DNA of 64,000 nucleotides, taken from NCBI RefSeq assembly GCF_000341225.1, contig NZ_ANAC01000015.1:62001-126000 (forward strand), written 5' to 3'. The position numbers and the translations under genes were made by a program. Shown here piece by piece: positions 1-7,117 of the stretch (the first letter of the stretch is position 1; every line of letters begins with the position of its first letter). The notes under the pieces were generated by a model. The model was not told the DNA's origin and did no database searches. It saw only the letters and a list, made by a program, of their open reading frames with translations. The DNA comes from Nocardiopsis alba DSM 43377. GTDB lineage: Bacteria > Actinomycetota > Actinomycetes > Streptosporangiales > Streptosporangiaceae.

Positions 1-71
1 AGACGCTGAAGCCGGGTGTCGAGCTCCTGGAGGTCGAGCAGTCTGGCCTGAGCGGCGGGGTCGGCTTTCAC
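1..71 (-). CDS. C4-type zinc ribbon protein, N-terminal fragment (runs off window start)
   Basis: Only the first 23 codons are inside the window. They read from a GTG at 71 as VKADPAAQARLLDLQELDTR, a Leu/Asp/Arg-rich start typical of the coiled-coil N-terminus of the actinobacterial DUF164-like C4 zinc-ribbon family. An AGGAGA ribosome-binding site lies just upstream of the GTG. The zinc ribbon itself would be outside the window. In many actinomycetes this gene follows the Nif3-like gene and precedes an RNase H gene, which fits the neighbour at 153-1019. The identification rests on the start and the context only. Confidence 0.6.
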   Translation of the reverse strand, partial: MKADPAAQARLLDLQELDTRLQR

Positions 72-152
72 TTGGGGTCTCCTGAGAATCGCGGTTGGGA
101 GGCCGGGGAGGGCCACCCGCGCCCTGTGCAGTTGTGGTCGGTGAAGCGGGTA

Positions 153-1019
153 CTACACGTGCTGGAAGGTCTGTGACCAGGCATCCGTCACGGTGGTCGA
201 CACGCGGATCTCCACGTTAGCCCCCTGCGGGCCGACCCTGCGCACGAGAGCCTCGGACAGGTGCCGCGCCCCGTCGGCCAGCCAGGGCCATTCGCTCGCG
301 AAGTGGGCGGTGTCGATCAGGGCGGGGCTCCCGGGACGCTCGACGAACTCCGAGGCCGGGTGGTGACGCAGGTCGGAGGTGACGTAGACGTCCACGTCCG
401 CGGCCCGGGCCGCCTCCAGCAGGGAGTCGCCGGCACCGCCGGAGACCGCGACCCCGGTCACGAGCCGGTCGAGGTCGCCGGCCACCCGGATACCGGCCGC
501 GGTGGCGGGCAGGGCGCGGGCGACCCGGTCGGCGAAGTCGCGCAGGGTGAGCGGGGAGGCGAGCTCACCGATCCGGCCGATGCCGCGCGCGCCGTCGGGG
601 TCGGTGGTGTCGGGATCCAGCGGGCGGAGCGGCCCGGTGAGCCCGACCGCGCGCGCCAGGGCGTCCGAGACCCCGGGGGAGGCGGTATCGGCGTTGGTGT
701 GCGCCGTGTACAGGGCCACCCCGGCCCGGATCAGTCGGTGCGCGATACGTCCCTTGGGGGTGTTCGCGGCCACGCTCGTGACCCCGCGCAACATCAGCGG
801 ATGGTGGGTGATGATCAGGTCCGCGTCCCCGGTCAGGGCCTCGTCGACGACGGCGTCCACCGGGTCCACGGCGAACAGTATCCGCCGTACCGGCTGCTCC
901 GGGTCTCCGCAGACCAGGCCGACCGCGTCCCAGGAGGCGGCCCACCGAAGGGGGTAGACCTCCTCGAAGGCGGCGGTGACGTCGGACAGGGTGACGGAGG
1001 GCGTGGTCGAGGTGTTCAC
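153..1019 (-). CDS. Nif3-like dinuclear metal centre protein
   Basis: This is a 288-residue member of the Nif3/YbgI family, hexameric proteins with a two-metal site whose physiological reaction is unsettled (GTP cyclohydrolase I type 2 in older annotation). Visible family marks are the N-terminal WDAVGLVCGDP, the metal-ligand segment LIITHHPLMLRG, the HTNAD motif, and the C-terminal DTAHFASEWP. The reading frame extends to a GTG at 1067 that would overlap the WYL gene stop as GTGA. I prefer the GTG at 1019, because family proteins start close to the LSDVTAAFEE segment and a TAGTCT hexamer sits exactly seven bases before this codon, as in leaderless genes. The next gene downstream is the zinc-ribbon gene. 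Confidence 0.9.
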   Translation of the reverse strand: MNTSTTPSVTLSDVTAAFEEVYPLRWAASWDAVGLVCGDPEQPVRRILFAVDPVDAVVDEALTGDADLIITHHPLMLRGVTSVAANTPKGRIAHRLIRAGVALYTAHTNADTASPGVSDALARAVGLTGPLRPLDPDTTDPDGARGIGRIGELASPLTLRDFADRVARALPATAAGIRVAGDLDRLVTGVAVSGGAGDSLLEAARAADVDVYVTSDLRHHPASEFVERPGSPALIDTAHFASEWPWLADGARHLSEALVRRVGPQGANVEIRVSTTVTDAWSQTFQHV

Positions 1020-1026
1020 GGGCACG

Positions 1027-1032
1027 AGACTA
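1027..1032 (-). promoter_or_regulatory. -10 element (TAGTCT) for leaderless nif3-like mRNA
   Basis: On the minus strand TAGTCT is followed by seven bases and then the GTG at 1019, so transcription would begin at or next to the start codon. The same hexamer and spacing precede the gene at 62778. No convincing -35 hexamer is visible. The element lies inside the first codons of the longer alternative reading frame. Confidence 0.4.
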
Positions 1033-1063
1033 ACGCTCTCCCGTGCCGGGCGTGAAAACGTCC

Positions 1064-2044
1064 TCACCGCTCGGAGCCGGTTCGGTCGGCCAGACGCGCG
1101 GCCATCGCCCCCAGACGGTCGGCGACCTCGGGCGGGGCCTCCATGGCGGAGTCGACACCCAGGGCCAGGAGCGCCGCCGTGTACTGGCAGGTCAGGTCGA
1201 GGGATTCCGCGCTGATCCGGGCCTCACAGCGGTCGGTCCCCCTGGCCTCGATCCGCCCGGGCAGAGGGCCGTACAGCCGCTCGCGGACGCGTTCCGCGGA
1301 CAGCTCCAGGGTGATCGTGACCGTGTACCGGTAGGTGCCCTGGGCGAACCGGCTGGTGAGGAAGGTCGCCGGGTCGGACTCGGGCGTCTCCCGAAGGGGG
1401 AACCGGCCGTGGGTGGGGCGTGGGTCGCGCAGACGGTCCAGCCGGAAGGTCCGCCAGTCGTCGCGGTCGGTGTCGTAGGCGATCAGGTACCAGTGGCCGC
1501 CGTGGGAGACCAGGTGGTGGGGTTCGACGCGGCGTTCGCTCTCACCACCGGAGCGATCGCGGTAGACGAAGTCGGTGACCGCGCGTTCGTGCCGGCAGGC
1601 GGCCAGGACGCCCAGCACCAGGGGGTCCACGGCGGGGGTGTCGGGGTAGGGCACGATCGAGGCGGCGCCGGCGACCGCGGCCAGTCGCGGGCGCAGGCGC
1701 GCGGGCAGGACCCGTTCGAGTTTGGCCAGGGCCCGCAGGGCGCTGTCCTCGACCTCCGTGGCGGTGGCCAGGGCCAGGGCGATCGCGATCGCCTCCTCGT
1801 CGTCCAGCAGCAACGGCGGCAGATCACGCCCGGACACCAGCCGGTAGCCGCCCGCCGTTCCGGGGGTGCCCTCCACCCGGTAGTCGAGATCGCGCAACCG
1901 TTCGACGTCGCGGCGCAGGGTCCGGGCGCTGACCCCGAGCCGTTCGGTGAGTTCGGCCCCGCTCCACTCGCGCCGGACCTGGAGCAGGGACAACAGGCGC
2001 AGGAGTCGTTGGGGCAGGGTGCCTCGGACCGTCCGTTCGCTCAT
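1064..2044 (-). CDS. HTH-WYL transcriptional regulator
   Basis: The 326-residue protein starts with a winged helix-turn-helix of the HTH_11/DeoR type (LPQRLLRLLSLLQ ... LGVSARTLRRDVERL, residues about 8-55). A WYL ligand-sensing domain follows, with HGGHWYLIAYDTDRDDWRTF around residue 180, and then a C-terminal WCX-like extension. WYL proteins sense nucleotides or small ligands and often control a neighbouring gene. The divergent flavin oxidase starts 62 bases away and is the obvious candidate target. The ATG at 2044 (MSERTVRG) was chosen over two in-frame upstream ATGs because it brings the HTH close to the N-terminus. Confidence 0.85.
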   Translation of the reverse strand: MSERTVRGTLPQRLLRLLSLLQVRREWSGAELTERLGVSARTLRRDVERLRDLDYRVEGTPGTAGGYRLVSGRDLPPLLLDDEEAIAIALALATATEVEDSALRALAKLERVLPARLRPRLAAVAGAASIVPYPDTPAVDPLVLGVLAACRHERAVTDFVYRDRSGGESERRVEPHHLVSHGGHWYLIAYDTDRDDWRTFRLDRLRDPRPTHGRFPLRETPESDPATFLTSRFAQGTYRYTVTITLELSAERVRERLYGPLPGRIEARGTDRCEARISAESLDLTCQYTAALLALGVDSAMEAPPEVADRLGAMAARLADRTGSER

Positions 2045-2055
2045 GGATCCCATAC

Positions 2056-2083
2056 TGACGGTCATCGCGGCCACGATGTGACC
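2056..2083. promoter_or_regulatory. candidate operator between the WYL regulator and flavin oxidase genes
   Basis: The 62-base divergent spacer contains TGACGGTCA (2056-2064), a near-palindrome, and a second TGACC half-site at 2079-2083 that pairs with GGTCA at 2060-2064. A TACGGT hexamer at 2095-2100 could serve as the -10 for the rightward gene. This layout is what an autoregulating divergent repressor or activator would use, but no site is known for this regulator. Confidence 0.35.
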
Positions 2084-2106
2084 GCATCGCTTCCTACGGT
2101 GGACCT

Positions 2107-3504
2107 ATGAGCGAGAACACGAAGGTCATGAGGGCGAAGGACCTGGCGGGCGCGCTCCGTGCGCGGACCGTCGGACCGGTGCACACCCCCGGGGACGAGG
2201 GCCATGAGAGGGGCCGGACCGGGATACAGCTGATGGACCGACACGAACCGGACGCCGTCGTGGAGGCGGCCACGGCCGAGGACGTGCGTGCGGCGGTGAC
2301 GGTGGCCGCCGCGCACGGGGTCCCGGTGGCGGCCCAGCGCACCGGGCACGGCCACGGCGTCGGGATGGACGAGGGGATCCTGGTGGACACCCGGCGTCTG
2401 TCCGGGGTCCGGATCGACCCCGAACGGCGCACCGCGCGCGTCGAGGCCGGGGCCACCTGGCGGGACGTGATCGAGGCCGCCTCCCCCCACGGGTTGGCCC
2501 CGCTGTCGGGGAGCTCGCCCGACGTGGGCGTGGTCTCCTACCTTCTCGGCGGAGGTCTGAGCCTGCTGGGACGCCGCCACGGATACGCCGCCGACCACGT
2601 GCGGAGTCTGGAGCTGGTCACCCCGGACGGCAAGCACACGCGGGTGGACGAGCGCACCGGACCGGAGACGTTCTGGGCCCTGCGCGGTGGAGGGTCCTCG
2701 TTCGGTCTGGTCACCGGGGTGGAGTTCGACCTGTTCCCGGTGGCGCGCCTGTACGGCGGCGGCCTGTACCTGGACGCGACCGACACCCCCGACATCCTGG
2801 ACCTGTGGCGACGCTGGGCCGACGACACCCCCGAGGAGATGACCTCCGGGGTCTCGGCCCTGCGCTACCCGGACATGGAGGGCGTACCCGACCACCTGCG
2901 CGGGCGGCCGATCGTCCAGATCTCCGCCGCCTGGTCCGGCCCTCCGGAACGGGGCCCCGCCCTTCTGTCGCCACTGCGTTCGGCGGCGCCCGTTCTCATG
3001 GACACCCTGCGCGAACTCCCCTACGCCGATTCCGGGGCCGTGTTCGACGACCACGACGACCGGGCCGGGTTCCGCGGCGAGGGGCTCATGGTGCGCGACC
3101 CCGGGCCCGAGGCCCTGACCGCCCTGCTCCGGACGGTCCTCGCCGACCGGCCGTTCATGAGCGTGGTCTGGCTGCGCCACCTGGGCGGGGCCATGGCGCG
3201 TCCACCCCGGACCCCGTCGGCCGTCGGCCACCGGGACGCCTCCCACGCCCTGAGCGCCCTCACCTTCACCGGCCCCGACGGCGTCGACACCGCCGCCATG
3301 GCCGACCTGCGCTCCGACGTCGCCGGGCTCTTCGCCGACCATGCCCTGGGCACCTCGTCCAACCTGAGCTTCGGCCCGGTGGAGGCCGAGCGGGTGAGGA
3401 GCATGTACGAACCCGCCACCCTGCGACGGCTCGTGGAACTGCGCGACCGGATGGACCCGCACCGGCGGATCCACACGAACCGGCCGCTCCCGCCCACGGT
3501 CTGA
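2107..3504 (+). CDS. FAD-binding oxidoreductase of the berberine-bridge (VAO/PCMH) type
   Basis: The 465-residue protein has a PCMH-type FAD domain (residues about 40-215). It contains the segment AQRTGHGHGVG, where the flavin-linking His normally sits, the pyrophosphate-binding PLSGSSPDVGVVSYLLGGG, and LRGGGSSFGLVTGVEF. The C-terminus retains a shortened BBE segment (LVELRDRMDPHRRIHTNRP). Such enzymes oxidise sugars, alkaloid-like or polyketide substrates with O2; the substrate cannot be told from sequence. No signal peptide is visible, so it should be cytoplasmic. A GGTGGA site precedes the ATG. It is divergent from the WYL regulator and ends in a strong terminator. Confidence 0.85.
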   Translation: MSENTKVMRAKDLAGALRARTVGPVHTPGDEGHERGRTGIQLMDRHEPDAVVEAATAEDVRAAVTVAAAHGVPVAAQRTGHGHGVGMDEGILVDTRRLSGVRIDPERRTARVEAGATWRDVIEAASPHGLAPLSGSSPDVGVVSYLLGGGLSLLGRRHGYAADHVRSLELVTPDGKHTRVDERTGPETFWALRGGGSSFGLVTGVEFDLFPVARLYGGGLYLDATDTPDILDLWRRWADDTPEEMTSGVSALRYPDMEGVPDHLRGRPIVQISAAWSGPPERGPALLSPLRSAAPVLMDTLRELPYADSGAVFDDHDDRAGFRGEGLMVRDPGPEALTALLRTVLADRPFMSVVWLRHLGGAMARPPRTPSAVGHRDASHALSALTFTGPDGVDTAAMADLRSDVAGLFADHALGTSSNLSFGPVEAERVRSMYEPATLRRLVELRDRMDPHRRIHTNRPLPPTV

Positions 3505-3513
3505 GGGATCCAC

Positions 3514-3554
3514 GCGCACGGGCCGGACGACTCGATCGGGGCCGGCCCGTGCGC
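3514..3554 (+). terminator. hairpin terminator after the flavin oxidase gene
   Basis: GCGCACGGGCCGG (3514-3526) pairs perfectly with CCGGCCCGTGCGC (3542-3554), a 13-bp GC stem with a 15-base loop, ten bases after the stop codon. There is no U-tract, as is usual in these organisms. Confidence 0.8.
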
Positions 3555-3584
3555 GACGCCACGATCCCCTAGAGTCGGTGGGCG

Positions 3585-4448
3585 ATGAACAACACCGAAG
3601 AGCGACCCTCGTCCCCGGTCGGAGCGCATGTTCCGGTCGCGGGCGGTATGGCCACCAAGGGTCTGGCCTACGCGGAGAAGATCGGCGCCGAGACCGTCCA
3701 GGTCTTCGTGTCCAACCCCAGGGGTTGGGCGACCAACGGCGGCGACCCGGCGCAGGACGCCATGATGCGCGAACGCGCCGACCTGCCCAAATTCGTGCAC
3801 GCGCCCTACCTGATCAACCCCGGCACCCCGAGCGAGGAGACCGCCGGCAAGTCGATCACCTCGATGGAGCACGCGCTGCGACGCGGCGCCGAGATCGGCG
3901 CCCTGGGCGTGGTCATGCACACCGGTTCGGCGGTGTCGGGGACCCGCGAGGACGGGCTGGCCCGGGTCCACGAGCGGCTGATCCCCATGCTGGAACGGCT
4001 GGGCGAGGACGTACCGCCGCTGCTGCTGGAGCCGATGGCCGGGCAGGGCCAGGTCCTGTGCGCCACCATCGACGACCTGGTGCCCTACTTCGAGGCGCTG
4101 GAGTGGCACCCCAACGTGGGCGTGTGTCTGGACACCGCGCACATGTTCGCGGCCGGGCACGATATCTCCACCGTGGAGGGCATGCGCGAGGCGCTGGACC
4201 GTTTCGGCGAGGTGGTGGGCGCCGACCGGCTCAAGCTCATCCACGGTAACGACTCCAAGGCTCCGTGCGGCAGCAACAAGGACCGGCACGAGAACATCGG
4301 CAAGGGCCACATCGGCGCCGAACCGTTCGCCGAGCTGTTCCGACACCCGGTGACCGCCGGGATCCCCATCACCCTGGAGACCCCGGGGCCGGAGGGTCCG
4401 CACGCCGAGGACGTGGCCACCCTCAAGCGTCTGCGCTCCGAGGCCTGA
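3585..4448 (+). CDS. nfo: deoxyribonuclease IV (AP endonuclease, Nfo family)
   Basis: The 287-residue TIM-barrel enzyme cleaves DNA at abasic sites during base-excision repair. It carries the metal-binding family signatures: GAHVPVAGG at the N-terminus, FVHAPYLIN (about residue 70), VMHTGS (about 110), LLLEPMAGQG, CLDTAHMFAAGHD (about 180), LIHGNDSK followed by RHENIGKGHIG (about 235), and ITLETPGPEG near the end. Length matches the family. A GGTGGG ribosome-binding site and a TAGAGT -10 candidate (3570-3575) precede the ATG. It stands alone between two terminators, consistent with constitutive expression. Confidence 0.95.
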   Translation: MNNTEERPSSPVGAHVPVAGGMATKGLAYAEKIGAETVQVFVSNPRGWATNGGDPAQDAMMRERADLPKFVHAPYLINPGTPSEETAGKSITSMEHALRRGAEIGALGVVMHTGSAVSGTREDGLARVHERLIPMLERLGEDVPPLLLEPMAGQGQVLCATIDDLVPYFEALEWHPNVGVCLDTAHMFAAGHDISTVEGMREALDRFGEVVGADRLKLIHGNDSKAPCGSNKDRHENIGKGHIGAEPFAELFRHPVTAGIPITLETPGPEGPHAEDVATLKRLRSEA

Positions 4449-4454
4449 CGACAG

Positions 4455-4490
4455 CCGGGCCCGTCGAAGCCTCCGCTCCGACGGGCCCGG
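4455..4490. terminator. bidirectional terminator between nfo and the MFS gene
   Basis: CCGGGCCCGTCG (4455-4466) pairs perfectly with CGACGGGCCCGG (4479-4490), leaving a 12-base loop. It lies between two convergent genes and should stop both. Its position just beyond base 4496 fits the expected, unshifted end of the MFS gene. Confidence 0.8.
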
Positions 4491-4495
4491 TCCGT

Positions 4496-5763
4496 TCACG
4501 GCCCGGCCGTCTCGGCCAGGGCACGATCGGCCCGCAGCGCGGTCTCGGCGACGACCCTGCGGGCGAGCAGCGCGGTGACGGCGACGATCGCTCCGCCGAC
4601 CAGGAACGGCAGCGCCAGGTCGACACGGCCCAGAAGCCCACCGAGCAGCGCCCCACCGGTGTGACGCCCCAGCCGATCATCCTGGAGACACCGGCGACAC
4701 GGCCGCGCACGCGGTCGGGGACCACCACCTGGTGGTAGGGGCTCGCCGCGATGTTGGAGGCCACGATGCACAGGCCGAGCGCGGTGAAGAGGACGAAGGC
4801 CGTGTAGGGGTCGGACACCAGGGCGACGCCCACCGAGCAGCCGGCCATCCCCAGGTAGCCGCCGAAGACGACCGCGTTCCGGCCGAGCCGGAGGATCAGC
4901 CGGTCGACCACCAGCGTGGCGACGACGCCGCCGAGCGCCGACGACAGGGTGAAGACGCCGAAGAGGGCGAGCGGAACGCCCAGATCCTCCTGGACGTAGA
5001 GCACCAGCACGGCCGAGCCCATGTTCAGACCGATCATGAGGCCCGCGTTGCAGAGCATGTTGCCGCGCAGGAGACGGTCCTCGAAGACCAGTCGGAACCC
5101 CTCACGGGTGGAACGCCCGAACCCCTCGGGGGCGGTGGACGCGCTCTCCTCGAGGACCGGGCGACGCCACACCAGCGGCAGGGCGCACAGCAGTAGCGCG
5201 CACAGGGCGTAGGAGCCCGCGATACCCAGGAGGGGAGCGGCGGCTCCGGCGGCGAACAGGAAGCCGGCCACCGGCCGGCCCAGGCAGTCCTGGGCGACCA
5301 GCCGGCCGCCCTCCGATCGGCCGTTGGCCCGGTCCAACAGCCGCGCCGGGACCAGGGAGACCACGGCGATCCGACTCGCCGGGTCGGTGACGGTCTCGCA
5401 GCAGATCAGCACGAACATCGTCGCGTACAGGGCCTGGATCGACAGGTTCCCGGTGGCCAGGACCACCAGCAGGCCGACCGTGGCCAGGGTGGCGACCGTG
5501 TTGGACACGATCATCGCGCGGATCCGGTGCACACGGTCGATGAGCGCCCCGGACAGCGGGGCGAGCAGCAGCCAGGGCAGAAAGCGGGCCACCATCAGCC
5601 CGGACACCAGGAGAGGGTCCTGGGTGAGGGTGGCGGCGATCAAAGGCAGGGCGACGGCGGCCATGCCGTCGGCCAGGTTGGTGAACGTCCCCGCAGCCCA
5701 GAAGCGGTGGAAGTCGCCGCTCAGACGTGGGGGCCGGGTGGTCGTGGGGGGTGAGGCGACCAT
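4496..5763 (-). pseudogene. MFS efflux transporter with a one-base frameshift in the last helices
   Basis: From the ATG at 5763 the protein is a normal DHA3-like drug exporter (FWAAGTFTNLADGMAAVALPL, motif A-like LSGALIDRVHRIRAMI) through about residue 370, up to GWGVTPVG. The frame then turns into Arg/Ser-rich nonsense that runs to 4423 and would overlap the end of nfo. In the neighbouring frame the expected C-terminus appears at once: ALLGGLLGRVDLALPFLVGG and onward to a stop at 4496. The switch falls in a run of four G on the coding strand (4651-4654); five would restore a 422-residue protein. This is either a real loss-of-function mutation or a sequencing slip. The gene follows the ArsR-type gene by 34 bases and probably shares its promoter. 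Confidence 0.85.
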
Positions 5764-5797
5764 GGGGGGCTCCTGGATATGGGGGGGGTGGAGGGCC

Positions 5798-6457
5798 TTA
5801 CCGCGCGGAGGGCCCGTCCTCGGGGTCGGCGTCCGTTCCGGTGAGGTTGGGGAACAGGTCGGTCTGCAACTCGACCGGTTCGGCCCCGGGGCGGTCCTCG
5901 GCGGTGCGTCCCTGGAAGGGGCGGAGCCGTTCTCGGATGAAGTCCTGGAGGTCGCGGCCGAACTCCTCGGTCTCCTCCGGGGTCATCCGTACGTGGGCGA
6001 CCGAATCCTCGGCCGCCCTTCTCCACCGCCGCACCCCGGGATCGTCCGGCCGTTCATCGACCAGTCGGTTCCACCGGTCGAGCCGTTCCCGACGACCTCC
6101 GTAGTAGCGGGCCAGGATCCCCTCCGTCGCCTCACGGGTGGACGGGCCGCGCAGCAGTTCACCGCCGCGCATACGCCAACCCGCGGGGCGGAAACGCCAC
6201 CAGCGTTCACGGCCCCCCGAACGCTCGGGGTCGTTCTCGATGAACCCGTAGCGGAAGAGCTGGCGCAGGTGGTAGCTGGTCGAGCCGCTGCTCTCCCCCA
6301 GCCGTTCGCCCAAGAGGGTGGCGGTCGCGGGGCCGCGCATATGGAGTTCGTCCAGGATCCGGGCGCGCAGGGGGTGGGCCAGGCCGCGCAGCGCCTCGCC
6401 CTCGACCTCCAGGGGGCGCCGGCCGGCCTCGTTCGGGTCCTCGGGTGTCTCGCTCAT
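5798..6457 (-). CDS. ArsR/HTH_20-family transcriptional repressor of the MFS pump
   Basis: The 219-residue protein has an N-terminal winged HTH (EGEALRGLAHPLRARILDELH ... ESSGSTSYHLRQLFRYGFIE, residues about 18-75) followed by a helical, Arg/Glu-rich C-terminal half of about 140 residues. That second half resembles actinobacterial regulators paired with MFS exporters rather than metal-sensing ArsR proteins, and no metal-binding Cys cluster is present. The pump gene follows in the same direction. The start region overlaps a strong operator (6464-6501), so autorepression with co-regulation of the pump is likely. The inducer is unknown. Confidence 0.85.
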   Translation of the reverse strand: MSETPEDPNEAGRRPLEVEGEALRGLAHPLRARILDELHMRGPATATLLGERLGESSGSTSYHLRQLFRYGFIENDPERSGGRERWWRFRPAGWRMRGGELLRGPSTREATEGILARYYGGRRERLDRWNRLVDERPDDPGVRRWRRAAEDSVAHVRMTPEETEEFGRDLQDFIRERLRPFQGRTAEDRPGAEPVELQTDLFPNLTGTDADPEDGPSAR

Positions 6458-6463
6458 GCGACG

Positions 6464-6501
6464 ACATTAACGCAAAGAGTTCTTTGCAAAAAGACCTTTG
6501 C
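6464..6501 (-). promoter_or_regulatory. promoter and operator of the ArsR-MFS unit
   Basis: GCAAAGA (6472-6478) and TCTTTGC (6481-6487) form a perfect 7-2-7 palindrome, and a second dyad GCAAA...TTTGC (6486-6501) shares its right half-site. The minus-strand -10 hexamer TAATGT (6464-6469) lies next to it, seven bases from the ATG, so the mRNA should be leaderless and the operator overlaps the promoter. This AT-rich patch is conspicuous in the GC-rich sequence. Confidence 0.75.
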
Positions 6502-6636
6502 GATTATTTCCCGAAGAACCCGCCCACTTTCATCCCGACGACACCCCCGCCGGGCCGTGCCCCGCATGAGTGACAATGGACATCGACGCCCTCTACGGAC
6601 AGGGCGTGATCGACGAAGGAAGGGGCGTACCACCAG

Positions 6637-6981
6637 ATGGATCCGTTCTCCATGGTCATCGGGGTGGCGATCGCGGTCGGCGGATACCTCGTGGGTCGCC
6701 ACACCGCAGGTCGTCGCGCCAGACAGGAACTCCAACAGCACCGCGCCGACCCCCGCGCCGTCGGGCCGTCGACCCCCCAGCCCATCTGCGGCTGCGGCCA
6801 CAACCTCGTCTTCCACGACCAGGAGACCAAGCTCTGCCGGACCCAGGTCGTCATCCCCGGCCGCTGGACCGGACAGGCCGACTCCACCTACCGGCAGTGC
6901 ATGTGCCAGGGCTACCGCGGCCCCATGCCCGTCGACGAGTACTACGCCCCCGACTACCTCGACGGCAACGGCAACCCCTGA
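6637..6981 (+). CDS. small membrane-anchored cysteine-rich protein, function unknown
   Basis: The 114-residue protein has one N-terminal membrane segment (FSMVIGVAIAVGGYLVG, residues 4-20), a short basic linker, and then a compact domain with CGCGH (about 52-56), a Cys near residue 68 and CMC (about 88-90), suggesting a bound zinc or an oxidisable cluster on the cytoplasmic side. I do not recognise a characterised family. A GGAAGGGG ribosome-binding site precedes the ATG. It lies upstream of tex in the same direction with a 136-base gap, so a shared transcript is possible but not shown. Confidence 0.7.
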   Translation: MDPFSMVIGVAIAVGGYLVGRHTAGRRARQELQQHRADPRAVGPSTPQPICGCGHNLVFHDQETKLCRTQVVIPGRWTGQADSTYRQCMCQGYRGPMPVDEYYAPDYLDGNGNP

Positions 6982-7117
6982 TCCGGCCACGGGACCGACC
7001 ACGCCCCCGAGTGCGGGAACCTGGGAGGTGCGGAACGGCGACGCGCCGGGGTGACAACACCCCTGCGTACGGCGAGAATGTCCGCGCACCGAACAGCCTA
7101 AGAGTGGACGTTAACCA

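Noticed and set aside
1020..1067. GTG at 1067 as the start of the Nif3-like gene
   Set aside because: The GTGA overlap with the WYL gene is attractive, but the extra 16 residues are absent from the family and there is no ribosome-binding site.
5324..7054. 576-codon plus-strand frame
   Set aside because: It lies opposite the MFS and ArsR genes, with low-complexity Ser/Arg composition and no family resemblance.
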